From assembly GCA_029779435.1 (NCBI GenBank), contig JAKPAM010000036.1:1-64000 (forward strand): 64,000 nt of DNA, read 5' to 3'. The DNA is from Pseudomonadota bacterium. GTDB taxonomy: Bacteria; Pseudomonadota; Gammaproteobacteria; Burkholderiales; Burkholderiaceae_E. Under the pieces are notes generated by a model. It ran no database searches. It saw nothing but the letters and a program-made list of their open reading frames with translations, and was not told where the DNA came from. Positions 26,785 through 35,256 of the stretch are shown piece after piece (within the stretch, counting starts at the first letter, position 1; every line of letters begins with the position of its first letter). The translations under genes were made by a program, and so were the position numbers.

Positions 26785-26903
26785 GAGAACCTCGGTTTAT
26801 GTCAGTTACCCATTGCCACCGCACGCGCGCCGGCCAATGTGATCAATATCCGTCTCGCGCTCGACGCGCGCCGGCTGGACGGTCTCGATCGGGCGATCTC
26901 ACC

Positions 26904-28094
26904 TCAACGTTCGCGCAAACCTTCCCGGGCTCGATTCAACGGTTTGAGCAGGTAGTGCAAAACCGTCTTCTTGCCTGACAGCATTTCGACCGAGGCCGTC
27001 ATCCCGGGAATGATCGGCAACGGTTTTCCATCGGGTTGGTGCAGCGCGTTCGCGAAAGTTCGTACCAATACCCGATAGTATGAATGCTGGTCGTCGGTGA
27101 CATCGGCCACGGGTTGGCCGGCTCGTCTCTCGTCCCGAACGGTATCCGGGCTGATGTTTTCGACGATTCCGTCCAATCCTCCGTAGATCGCATAGTCGTA
27201 GGCACTGATCTTGACGACCGCGCGTTGGCCCGGGTGCAGGAAGGCCACGTCCGCGGGCCGTACATAGGCTTCGACCATCAGCGTATCTTCGGACGGCACG
27301 ATCAGAAGGATATCCTGTCCGGCCTGTATAACGCCTCCGATCGTGTTGATCTTGACGCTTTTGACGGTTCCCTTCATCGGCGAACGGATCTCGGTACGCT
27401 GATAGGCGTCTTCGCGCGCCAGCATCGTCTCCCGGCTCTGCGCCAATTCGGATTCGTACTTGAGCAGGTCGGCCGCCGCTTCGACACGGAATTTGTTTTG
27501 GCGATCAGCTAGTTGCAACGCGAGATCGTTGCGTTGTCGTTTCAATCGCAACAGTTCGACTTCCGAGACCAGTCCGCGGGCGACCATCGGCTCGGTGATC
27601 TGGACTTCGCGATCGAGCAGCTTCATCCCGTTGGTCAGGCCCGACACCATCTCGTCGAGCGAACGGCGGCGGGCGTTGTAGGCCTCCGTCTCGCGCCGCA
27701 GCAGTTCGGGCTGGGCGCGCACCTCGGGCGGAAACTCCAGCTTGCCGCCGTAGGCCTCGGCGCGCAGCCGAGCGGCCGAGGCGGCCAGCGCGGCGCTCTT
27801 GGCCTGCATCTCGCGGTACAGCGCCGACGCGCGGGTATCGTCGATGCGCAGCAGCAACTGTCCTTTCTCGACTTCCTGGCCTTCGTGGACCAGCATCTCG
27901 GTCAGCACGCCGGGGTCCAGGCTCTGGATCACCTGCTCGCGGCTGGAAGGCACGACACGGCCCTGACCCCGGGTGACCTCTTCGAGTTCGGCGTTGTAGG
28001 CCCACAACACGAACGCCAGGATCAAGCCCGCCAGCAACGCGACGCTCAGGAAGCCGAACCACGGCAGTTCGCGCTTGAAACGGGTGCGGCTCAT
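26904..28094 (-). CDS. HlyD-family type I secretion adaptor
   Basis: 396 residues: one N-terminal helix (FLSVALLAGLILAFVLWAY), a biotinyl-lipoyl half-motif (EMLVHEGQEVEKGQLLLRIDD), a long coiled-coil hairpin (~100-230), the returning lipoyl half (YQRTEIRSPMKGTVKSVK) and a beta-barrel domain ending LLKPLNRAREGLRER. It bridges the ABC transporter and TolC. ATG 28094 overlaps the ABC stop by 4 nt. G+C changes inside the gene, from ~75% near 27720 to ~50% in sampled lines at 27301 and 27481. Confidence 0.93.
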   Translation of the reverse strand: MSRTRFKRELPWFGFLSVALLAGLILAFVLWAYNAELEEVTRGQGRVVPSSREQVIQSLDPGVLTEMLVHEGQEVEKGQLLLRIDDTRASALYREMQAKSAALAASAARLRAEAYGGKLEFPPEVRAQPELLRRETEAYNARRRSLDEMVSGLTNGMKLLDREVQITEPMVARGLVSEVELLRLKRQRNDLALQLADRQNKFRVEAAADLLKYESELAQSRETMLAREDAYQRTEIRSPMKGTVKSVKINTIGGVIQAGQDILLIVPSEDTLMVEAYVRPADVAFLHPGQRAVVKISAYDYAIYGGLDGIVENISPDTVRDERRAGQPVADVTDDQHSYYRVLVRTFANALHQPDGKPLPIIPGMTASVEMLSGKKTVLHYLLKPLNRAREGLRER

Positions 28095-30649
28095 GACGAG
28101 GTTCCGGGGCGGGGGGCGGAAACGGTTTCGATCGACGTGATCCGGACCGGCGTGGCGGGTGCCGAGGCCCCCGGCGCTGCAGCGGCGGCAGCCGTGGTGC
28201 CCGAGGCGGCAGCACCGGCCGGCATCGCCGTCACGGTGACCCGAGGGGGCGCCGCCGGCACATGGGCGGGCGGGCCGGCCTGGGTGCCGGCACCGGCGCC
28301 GACGCTGGCGCCAGGGGCGCCGTTGGGCGGCGCGGCGCGCGGTGCAGCCATCGTCGGCGCGGGCGGTGCGCCCGAGGGGCGGCCTCCGGGCATCGCGGCG
28401 GCCGGCGCGCCAGCGGGATCGAGCGGGATCGTCACGCCGCGATTCAGTTGGGCGAGCACTTGCGCCTTGGGCCCATCGAGCACGATGCGGCCCTGCTCGA
28501 CGATGATCACGCGATCGACGATCTCGAGCACCTGCGGCCGGTGGGTGACGATGACCATCGTCTTGGGCTGCGCCGACGAGACGCGCCAACGGTCGAGCGC
28601 GCGCAGGATCGCCACCTCGCTGCTGGGGTCCAGGCTGCTGGTCGGCTCGTCGAGCAGCACGACGGCCGGATCGCGCAGCGCGACCCGGGCCAGCGCCACG
28701 AGTCGCTTCTGCCCGCCGGACAGGCCCAGGCCATCCTCGCCCAGCAGCATGTCCATGCCGCGCGGATGCTGGCTGATGAACTGGTCGAGCCCGCACATCT
28801 TCAGCACATCGATCATCCGCGCGTCGTCGCTGTTGCGGTCGCGCACCGCCATGTCCAGGTTCTCGCGCAACGTGCCCAGGAACAGCCGCGCGTCCTGCGG
28901 CAGCAGTCCGATCGCGTTGCGCAGGTCGGCCGGATCCACCTGGCGCACGTCCAGCCCGTCGATCGTCACCTGTCCGCTGCTCGGGCTGTACAGCCCCGCG
29001 GCCAGCCGCAGCAGCGTCGACTTGCCGCTGCCGGTACGGCCCAGGATCGCCACGCGCTCGCCGGCCTGGATCTTCAGGCTGAGCCCGCGGAACAGGCCAA
29101 CCCCTTTCGGGTCATGCGAGAAGTCGATGTTGGTCATCGCGATCTCGCCGCGCGCGGCAGGCAGCGTCAGGTAGCTGCGGTCAGGCTCGCGCTCGATCTC
29201 CTTGTCCATCATCGCCTGCAGGCCGCTGAACGCCGAACGCGCCTGCTGGATCCGTACCGCCAGGCCGGCCAACTGGCCCAGCGGCGCGATCGCGCGGCCG
29301 CACAGGATCACGACGCCGATCAGCCCGCCCATGCTCAGCGCCCCGTCATGGATCAGGTAGACGCCGGCCACGACCGTGGCGACGGTCGCCAGTTGCTGGA
29401 CCGTCGACGTGAAGTTGATGACCATGCTGGACAGGTGGCGCGACTCGGCGGACGTCACCGCGATCTTCTCGGTGTACCACTCCCAGCGCTGCTGCACGAA
29501 GGCCAGCGCGTTGTTGGTCTTGAGCGTCTCGAGCCCCTCGACCGCCTCGACCGCCAGGCCCTGGCGCTGCGAGCTTTCCTTCATCGAATCGCGGATCAGG
29601 CGGGCCAGCGGCCGCTGCGCGAGCGCGCCGGCGAGCACGACGATGACGATGCACACGACCGGAATGACGGCCAGCACCGGCGCGATCGAAAAGATCACGG
29701 CGACGAACAGCAGGAAGAACGGCAGGTCGATCAGCGCGGTCAGCGTCGCCGAGGTCAGCACGTCGCGCACCGATTCGAAATCGCGCAGGTTGCTGACGAA
29801 CGATCCCGACGAGGCCGGCTTCTGGATCAGCTTCATCTCCAGCATGCGGCGGAACAGCGCGCTGCTGATCTGCAGGTCGGCCCGCTTGCCCGCGGTGTCG
29901 AGCAGCCAGCCGCGCAGCGTGCGCGCCAGGAAGTCGAACAGCAGCGCCACCGACGTGCCGATCGCCAGTACCCACAAGGTTTCATAAGTGCGGTTGGGCA
30001 CGACGCGGTCGTAGACGTTCATCGTGAACAGCGACACCGCCAGCGACAGCACGTTGGCCACCAGCGTGGCCAGCACGACGTGGAAGTAATAAGGACGCAG
30101 CTCCCACAGCACCTGCCAGAACCACGCGCGCGCGTCGCGGTGGCCGGGGATCTCGGAGCGGCGGTCGCTGGTCGGGCGCAACGCCACCGACAGGCTCCAG
30201 TCGTCGTAGGCGGCGCGCACCGCACCGTCGACCGGCCGGCCTTCCTGAAGGGCCGTCGCCTCGGCCGCGTTGCGCACGATGACGAAGCTCTCGTCGGCCA
30301 GTGCCGCGATCGCCGGAAAATCCAGCGGCGTCAGGCGGCCGAGCGGGCCCTCGTGCCGGTGCAGGTCCATGCCCGCCCCGTCGAGCGCGGCCTGCAGCGA
30401 TTCGAAGCGGATGTTGCCCTGCGGGTCGAGCGTGGCCTGCGCGCGCAGCGCGGCGGCCGACACGGGCCGGCCGGCCTGGCGCGTCAGCTCGACCAGCGCG
30501 TTCAACAGGCCGGCCTCGCCCGGGCTCAGGCCCGGTTGCGCGGAAGCTTGCTGCGATGCCGGCGATCCGGGCGTCGCCGCGCCGTCGGCGGCGGCGGCCG
30601 TGGCCGCCGCTGAAGCGGAAGGCGCCGGGGCGCCGGAAGCTGCGTTCAT
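28091..30649 (-). CDS. Type I secretion ABC transporter with C39-like domain
   Basis: 852 residues. Residues ~40-165 form a C39-like domain without the catalytic Cys, as in adhesin and RTX exporters. A six-helix transmembrane domain spans ~185-465. The ATPase has Walker A GRTGSGKST (537-545), signature LSGGQKR (643), Walker B VVLLDEPTSSLD (663) and the switch His703. Residues ~745-852 are an unusual Ala/Pro/Gly-rich tail. ATG 30649 overlaps the TolC-like stop (ATGA). It should be homodimeric and export unfolded substrates; the two Ig-repeat proteins encoded upstream are the obvious candidates. Confidence 0.93.
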   Translation of the reverse strand: MNAASGAPAPSASAAATAAAADGAATPGSPASQQASAQPGLSPGEAGLLNALVELTRQAGRPVSAAALRAQATLDPQGNIRFESLQAALDGAGMDLHRHEGPLGRLTPLDFPAIAALADESFVIVRNAAEATALQEGRPVDGAVRAAYDDWSLSVALRPTSDRRSEIPGHRDARAWFWQVLWELRPYYFHVVLATLVANVLSLAVSLFTMNVYDRVVPNRTYETLWVLAIGTSVALLFDFLARTLRGWLLDTAGKRADLQISSALFRRMLEMKLIQKPASSGSFVSNLRDFESVRDVLTSATLTALIDLPFFLLFVAVIFSIAPVLAVIPVVCIVIVVLAGALAQRPLARLIRDSMKESSQRQGLAVEAVEGLETLKTNNALAFVQQRWEWYTEKIAVTSAESRHLSSMVINFTSTVQQLATVATVVAGVYLIHDGALSMGGLIGVVILCGRAIAPLGQLAGLAVRIQQARSAFSGLQAMMDKEIEREPDRSYLTLPAARGEIAMTNIDFSHDPKGVGLFRGLSLKIQAGERVAILGRTGSGKSTLLRLAAGLYSPSSGQVTIDGLDVRQVDPADLRNAIGLLPQDARLFLGTLRENLDMAVRDRNSDDARMIDVLKMCGLDQFISQHPRGMDMLLGEDGLGLSGGQKRLVALARVALRDPAVVLLDEPTSSLDPSSEVAILRALDRWRVSSAQPKTMVIVTHRPQVLEIVDRVIIVEQGRIVLDGPKAQVLAQLNRGVTIPLDPAGAPAAAMPGGRPSGAPPAPTMAAPRAAPPNGAPGASVGAGAGTQAGPPAHVPAAPPRVTVTAMPAGAAASGTTAAAAAAPGASAPATPVRITSIETVSAPRPGTSS

Positions 30650-32199
30650 TTTGGAAGAAGGGTTCCGTCCGAGGGCCGATCGAACACCGTCGACAATCTG
30701 CCGGCGGCGTATTCGAGCTGGTAGCGGGCCGCGGCGCGGTCGACGCGGGCGGCGTCGCGCGAGGCTTCCGCGCTGTACAGCTCGGCGAAGGCGTTCAACA
30801 GATCGAGCAGGTTGCGGCGTCCGATCTGGAACTGCTGGCGATAGACGTCGACCAGTTCGTTGGAGGCGGCGACCTGGCCGACCGCCACTTTTTCGCGGTC
30901 CATGGCGGCGCGCCATGCCTGGAAGGCCGTCTGCTGGCGCTCGCGGACGATCAGCTCCTGCTCCTGGACCGCGGCACGCGCGCCGGCCAATGCGGCGCCT
31001 GCCGAATCCTCGGCCGCCGTACGCGCCAGGTCGAACGCCGGCCACGAGAACTGCAATACGGTGCTGGAGTACGCGCCGGTCGTGGCCGCCAGGTCCAGCC
31101 GGGGCCCGCGGGCGGCACGGGTCGCGCGTGCGTGGGCCTCGGCGCTCAGCAGCGATCGGCGCGCGGCCTCGACGTTCGGATGCTGGATCAGCGTATCGTC
31201 GCCCGGCAGCGGCGGGTCGGGCAGCTCGGGCGGCGGCATCAGCGCGGCGAGGTCGACCGGGCGGGGATAGAAGCGGGCGAGTACCGCGCGGGCCGACGCG
31301 ATCTCGGCCTCGCCGGTGGTCGCGGTCTGCCGCACCTGTTCGGTACGGCTGCGGGCCTGGATCAGATCGTAGCGGCGCCCGGTATCGATCGACGCGATCG
31401 CCGCGAAGTCCTCGACGAGCCGCGAATGCCGCTCGAGGTTGCGCAGGTTGGCGGCCTGGATCGTCGTCGCGCGATACAGCCGGAACCAGGCGGCGGCCGC
31501 CTCGTAGGCGACGTCCTCGCGCGTGGCGGCCAGCGTGCTCGACAGCGAGTGCTCGCGCCACTGCTCGCGCTCGACGCCGGCCTCGATCGCGCCGGATGCG
31601 TACAGGTTCAGGTTCAACTGCGGCTGCGTCAGGTTTGTCGCGGTGCCGACGATCCGCCGCTGGCCGTTGAACGTCACCGACGGAAAGTGTCCGGCCCGTG
31701 CCGACGCCACGTCGAAATGGGCGGCATCCCGCGTCGCGCGCGCCGATTCGATCGACGGGTAGCGGGCGACGGCGGTGCGGATCACGTCCTCCAGCGTCGC
31801 GCTCGCGGCCAGCGCGGCCCCGGTCGAGCCTCCGGCGGGCGGCGGAACGCGGTTGCGCTGGAAATCGACCTGGGCGGGCGTCAGCAGCAGCGGCGAGGCG
31901 GGCGTCGACGAAGCAGGAGCCGGAGCTGCCTGGGCGACCGATGCTTTCGGCGACGGTGCGTCCGAGGTCTTTTTCGCGATAGCCGCCGTGCCGATCATCA
32001 TCAGGCTGCCGGCGATCAGCGCTGCCGCGCAGGCGTATGGCGTCCGTGCACGCCGACGCGCCGAACGGACGCGCGCGGCGAGACCGAAATCAGGCAGCCG
32101 AGGGGTGGGGTCGGGCGATGATTCGAGCGGAGAGGCGAGCGGCACGAGGCGCCGTCGAAGCGGGCGCGCGCGGCCCGGCTGGCTGGCAGGGCTTCCCAT
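30646..32199 (-). CDS. TolC-like outer-membrane channel of type I secretion
   Basis: About 517 residues. The family is shown by ATLEDVIRTAVARYPSIESARA, NLNLYASGAIEAGVEREQW, DLIQARSRTEQVRQ and YRQQFQIGRRNLLDLLNAFAELYSAEASRD, i.e. the duplicated helical-barrel and beta-strand units. The hydrophobic signal-like stretch (CAAALIAGSLMMIGTAAIA) starts only after ~50 residues, so the N-terminus is uncertain: ATG 32199 is chosen, GTG 32232 would add 11 residues, and a later start would give a cleaner signal peptide. It is the first gene of a cluster overlapping into the ABC and hlyD genes. Confidence 0.87.
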   Translation of the reverse strand: MGSPASQPGRARPLRRRLVPLASPLESSPDPTPRLPDFGLAARVRSARRRARTPYACAAALIAGSLMMIGTAAIAKKTSDAPSPKASVAQAAPAPASSTPASPLLLTPAQVDFQRNRVPPPAGGSTGAALAASATLEDVIRTAVARYPSIESARATRDAAHFDVASARAGHFPSVTFNGQRRIVGTATNLTQPQLNLNLYASGAIEAGVEREQWREHSLSSTLAATREDVAYEAAAAWFRLYRATTIQAANLRNLERHSRLVEDFAAIASIDTGRRYDLIQARSRTEQVRQTATTGEAEIASARAVLARFYPRPVDLAALMPPPELPDPPLPGDDTLIQHPNVEAARRSLLSAEAHARATRAARGPRLDLAATTGAYSSTVLQFSWPAFDLARTAAEDSAGAALAGARAAVQEQELIVRERQQTAFQAWRAAMDREKVAVGQVAASNELVDVYRQQFQIGRRNLLDLLNAFAELYSAEASRDAARVDRAAARYQLEYAAGRLSTVFDRPSDGTLLPK

Positions 32200-32306
32200 A
32201 GCACCCGAGATTGGACACTGATGGACGGACACGGTCCATCGTCTGTTGCGGGATTGCCGACAAAGCGGGCCGCGTGATCCCGGCGCTGACGCGCGCCCGA
32301 GTCGGC

Positions 32307-34898
32307 TCAGATCGGAATTGGCGTCGTCGAGATTTGACTGATGTTTCCTGCCAGGTCGGTGATCGTCACCGTGTACGTATAGGTCTGACCGACGAGCACC
32401 GTCGAATCGACGAAATGCGTCGAGTGGGCCGTCCAGCCCGAAAGGACCTGCGGCGCGCCGCCGTCGCTGCGCGTGAAGCCCGTGATCGTCTCGGCGGTCG
32501 TCGCGCCGGTGTCGAGCAACGAGCCGAGGTCCAGCACGACGCTGCCGGCACCGTTGGAGACGCCGCTGAGCGTGTTGACCGGGGGACGCGTATCGATCGC
32601 TTGCGCGTGCGATGCATCGGCCGTCGGTCCCGGCGAATACACGCCGTTGACCGCGCCGACGTGGACGGTCAGCGTCATGTCGCCCGAGGCGACGCCGGCC
32701 GTCGGCGTGACGACCACGTCATAGACGGTGTTGCCGGTTCGCGCCGTCACCGAATCGATGTGCCCGTTGGTGACCGACAGGTCCGACGCATCGGCGGTCA
32801 GCCCGGTGACCGCCTGGTCGAACGTCAGCGTGAACGTCACCGGCCCGTTGGTGACCGGTCCCGCGACGCTGTCGTCGAAACCGGACAGCGTGGGCGGCGG
32901 CACGCGCGTATCGAAGTTCTGCTGAACGTTGCCGGCATTGGCCAGCGCGTTGCCCGCCGCGTCGGTCGCGGCGCCGGCGGCCACCGCCACGCTCATGCTG
33001 CCGGTACCGTTGGCCGGCGGGTCGACGACCATCGTGTACGTGGTGCCCGAACCACCGAACGAGACGACCGTGCCGCCGCCGTTCAGCGCGATGTCGTTCT
33101 GCTCGAAGCCGGTCATCGGCTCGGAGAACGTGAACGTGAACGTCGTGCGGCCGTGCGCCGTCGCGCCGCCGTCGCTGGTGATCGGCATCAGCGTCGGCGC
33201 GACGGTATCGAAACGCTGCGACTCCGAGTCGCTGCCGCTCGGGTTGCCGCCGGCGTCGATCGCGGCGCCGGCCGGGACGCTGACGGAGATCGTGCCCTCG
33301 GCCGCGCCGGACGGCAGCTCGACCAGCAGGTGGTACGTGCTGCCGTTGCCGGTCAGCGAGCCGATCCGGCCGCCGCCGGTGACCGTCACGTCCGATGCGG
33401 TGAAGCCCGTGACCGGTTCGCTGAACGTGAACGTGAACAGCACGGCCTGGTTCGTCGCGCTGCCGCTGGCGTTGTCGGTGATGTTCAAGGTCGGCGCGAC
33501 CGTGTCGACCGGAAACTCGTGCCGGCTGGCCGACGACGCGTTGCCGCCGGAGACGCTCCTGGCCGCGCCTTCGGGCACCGTCACCACGAGCGACTGGCCC
33601 TGGCCGGGCGTCGGCGTGACGAGCATCGTATACGTGCTCGCGCTGAGGGCGGTGAACGCGCCCGCCGTGCCGCCGCTGACCGAGACGTCCGAGGCGGTGA
33701 AGCCTTCGACGGCTTCGCTGAACGAGAAGGTCAGCAGCACCGGCCGATTGGCGGCCGGCGTCGACAAGTCGTCCCCGATCAGCACGCCGGGGTTCTGCGC
33801 CGCGATGACGATCGAGCGCTCGGCCGACGCCTGGTTGCCGAACGCGTCGGCCGCTGTCGCGCGCACCTGCCAGGCGCCGTCGCCCGGCAACTGGGCCGTC
33901 GAGAAGCGCATCGACCACTGGCCGTTGGCATCGGTGGCGACGGTCTGCGAGACGGCGCCGATGCTGACGGTCACCGACGTGCCCGCCTCGGCGGTGCCGG
34001 ATACCGTCACGCCTGCAGCCTTCTCGCCCGCCGAGACCAGGTTGTCCGTGGCGATCGCGTTGATCGTCGGTGCCGGTGTGAACGTATCGATGACCAATTG
34101 CCGCGAGATATCGGCCGCGGCATTGTTCTCGATCGATCGCACGGTCACCGTGTAGCTGCCGTCCGGCAGGCCGCCGGCAGGCAGTCGCGCTGCCGATGTC
34201 GGCGTCGCGGTGCCGGTGTCCAGCGTCCAGTTGCCGTTGGCGTCGGCCGTCACGCTGTAGCTGACCATCGCCATGTCCGGGCTGCTGATCGCCACCGACA
34301 GCCGCGCGTTGGACGACGCGTGGCCGGCGAGGACGGGCGTCGCATCGTTGGTCTGTGTTGCCGACGTGATCGAGACCGATTGCGAGACGCCGCTGTCGGC
34401 GCCCGACGAGCCGCCGCCACCGCCTCCACCCCCGCCGCCGCCGGCCGCCGCTAATCCCAAGCCGACCAGCGCGAGTCCGCCGATCTTGACGCCGGTGCTC
34501 AGGCCTTCGGACGACATCGGCGTGATCGACTCCGACAGCGGCGCCGTCGAGTACATCAGGAAGCTGCCGTCGGGCATCGCCGCCAGCGGCTGCGATGCGG
34601 GCGTGATTTCCGTGCCGACCGGCGCGCCGAGCCCATCGACGGCGAGCCGGCATGCCTGGTCGGGCGGACAGCGTGTGAAGAAGCCGTCGAACTCGACGAC
34701 CGTCCGGTCCGGCAGGTCTTCGATGATCAGGTCGTTGCCGATCCGCTTGGCCTTGGCGTCGCTCGCGCCCTGCAGCGTGTTGTCGTCGAGGATCCGGTAC
34801 GTGGTGCCGGGCTGGACCGGGAAGCGGTTGCGTCCGATCTCCAGCGGGAGGCGCTGCACGACGCCTCGCGCGCTGGTCGCCTCGAGAAAGAGTGCCAT
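32307..34898 (-). CDS. BapA-like surface adhesin with Ig-like repeats (863 aa)
   Basis: Residues 1-~120 form a BapA-prefix-like retention domain (EIGRNRFPVQPG, DLIIEDLPDRTVVEFDGFF, Cys77/Cys83). A hydrophobic stretch follows (GVKIGGLALVGLGLA, 136-150), ending in AAAG (150-153) and an 11-Gly run. At least six bacterial Ig-like domains follow; several carry the FTFSEPVTGFTASDVTV strand pattern. There are no RTX nonapeptides at the C-terminus, which ends TPIPI. The composition and position next to a type I exporter indicate a secreted cell-surface protein. The AAAG resembles LapG-type protease sites, but no lapG/lapD gene is in the window. The start ATG 34898 has GGGGGAA upstream. Confidence 0.85.
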   Translation of the reverse strand: MALFLEATSARGVVQRLPLEIGRNRFPVQPGTTYRILDDNTLQGASDAKAKRIGNDLIIEDLPDRTVVEFDGFFTRCPPDQACRLAVDGLGAPVGTEITPASQPLAAMPDGSFLMYSTAPLSESITPMSSEGLSTGVKIGGLALVGLGLAAAGGGGGGGGGGGSSGADSGVSQSVSITSATQTNDATPVLAGHASSNARLSVAISSPDMAMVSYSVTADANGNWTLDTGTATPTSAARLPAGGLPDGSYTVTVRSIENNAAADISRQLVIDTFTPAPTINAIATDNLVSAGEKAAGVTVSGTAEAGTSVTVSIGAVSQTVATDANGQWSMRFSTAQLPGDGAWQVRATAADAFGNQASAERSIVIAAQNPGVLIGDDLSTPAANRPVLLTFSFSEAVEGFTASDVSVSGGTAGAFTALSASTYTMLVTPTPGQGQSLVVTVPEGAARSVSGGNASSASRHEFPVDTVAPTLNITDNASGSATNQAVLFTFTFSEPVTGFTASDVTVTGGGRIGSLTGNGSTYHLLVELPSGAAEGTISVSVPAGAAIDAGGNPSGSDSESQRFDTVAPTLMPITSDGGATAHGRTTFTFTFSEPMTGFEQNDIALNGGGTVVSFGGSGTTYTMVVDPPANGTGSMSVAVAAGAATDAAGNALANAGNVQQNFDTRVPPPTLSGFDDSVAGPVTNGPVTFTLTFDQAVTGLTADASDLSVTNGHIDSVTARTGNTVYDVVVTPTAGVASGDMTLTVHVGAVNGVYSPGPTADASHAQAIDTRPPVNTLSGVSNGAGSVVLDLGSLLDTGATTAETITGFTRSDGGAPQVLSGWTAHSTHFVDSTVLVGQTYTYTVTITDLAGNISQISTTPIPI

Positions 34899-35256
34899 GG
34901 TTCTATTCCCCCGGGGCCCGCGGGGGCTGGTTTCCCGGGGCGATGCTCAAGTGAGTCACTCCCGCCGCGAGGCGGGAGCTTCCTCGCCACGATACGGGGA
35001 CACCTTCGGTGCCAGAACGGGCCTGCCTCGCTTGATCCCGCCCTAAAGGACGAGGCTTGCGCTTTGGCCCATGATCATTATTGCGCGATGCGCTCGACGC
35101 ACGCTTCGGGTCGTCGCGAATGCGCGTTCCTTTCCGTTCCGTTTCGAATGGACCGGGTCAACCACGGCGGCCGATGCCGGAGGGAGCGACCGATGGGCAT
35201 GGGCGCTGGCCAGGGCAAGGATCCGCGGCTCGTGAAAGACGGAAAGAAAGGTGCGA
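34899..35256. other. Gap between the two adhesin genes, holding a structured repeat
   Basis: 358 bp. The left part (34951-35070) is copy A of the ~118-nt structured element described separately. The remaining ~185 bp (35072-35256) contain no recognisable gene. The element ends 52 nt before the ATG of the downstream adhesin, so it would lie in that gene's leader if transcription starts upstream of it. Confidence 0.6.
34951..35070 (-). ncRNA. Structured leader-like RNA element, copy A
   Basis: Read on the minus strand it begins GGGCCAAAGCGCAAGCC and ends GGCGGGAGTGACTC. Four helices are visible: GGGCC with GGCCC; GCCTCG with CGAGGC enclosing GTCC-TTTA-GGGC; GGCACC-GAA-GGTGTC; and CTCCCGCC-TCGC-GGCGGGAG (34959-34978). 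About four in five bases match copy B at 50006, and differences within helices are mostly compensatory. The class is unknown. The sense strand is that of the adhesin gene 52 nt downstream. Confidence 0.6.

Noticed and set aside
28091-31561. An 1156-residue minus-strand frame including the ABC transporter
   Set aside because: The part before ATG 30649 overlaps the TolC-like gene out of frame; the ATGA overlap at 30646-30649 marks the true start.
34959-34978. The strong hairpin as a simple intrinsic terminator of the upstream adhesin gene
   Set aside because: No T-tract follows on either strand, and the same hairpin recurs within a longer conserved structure at copy B, upstream of a gene.
34951-35070. 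Known riboswitches (TPP, cobalamin, glycine, SAM/SAH, c-di-GMP) for the repeated element
   Set aside because: None of the signature blocks I know for these classes is present in either copy.
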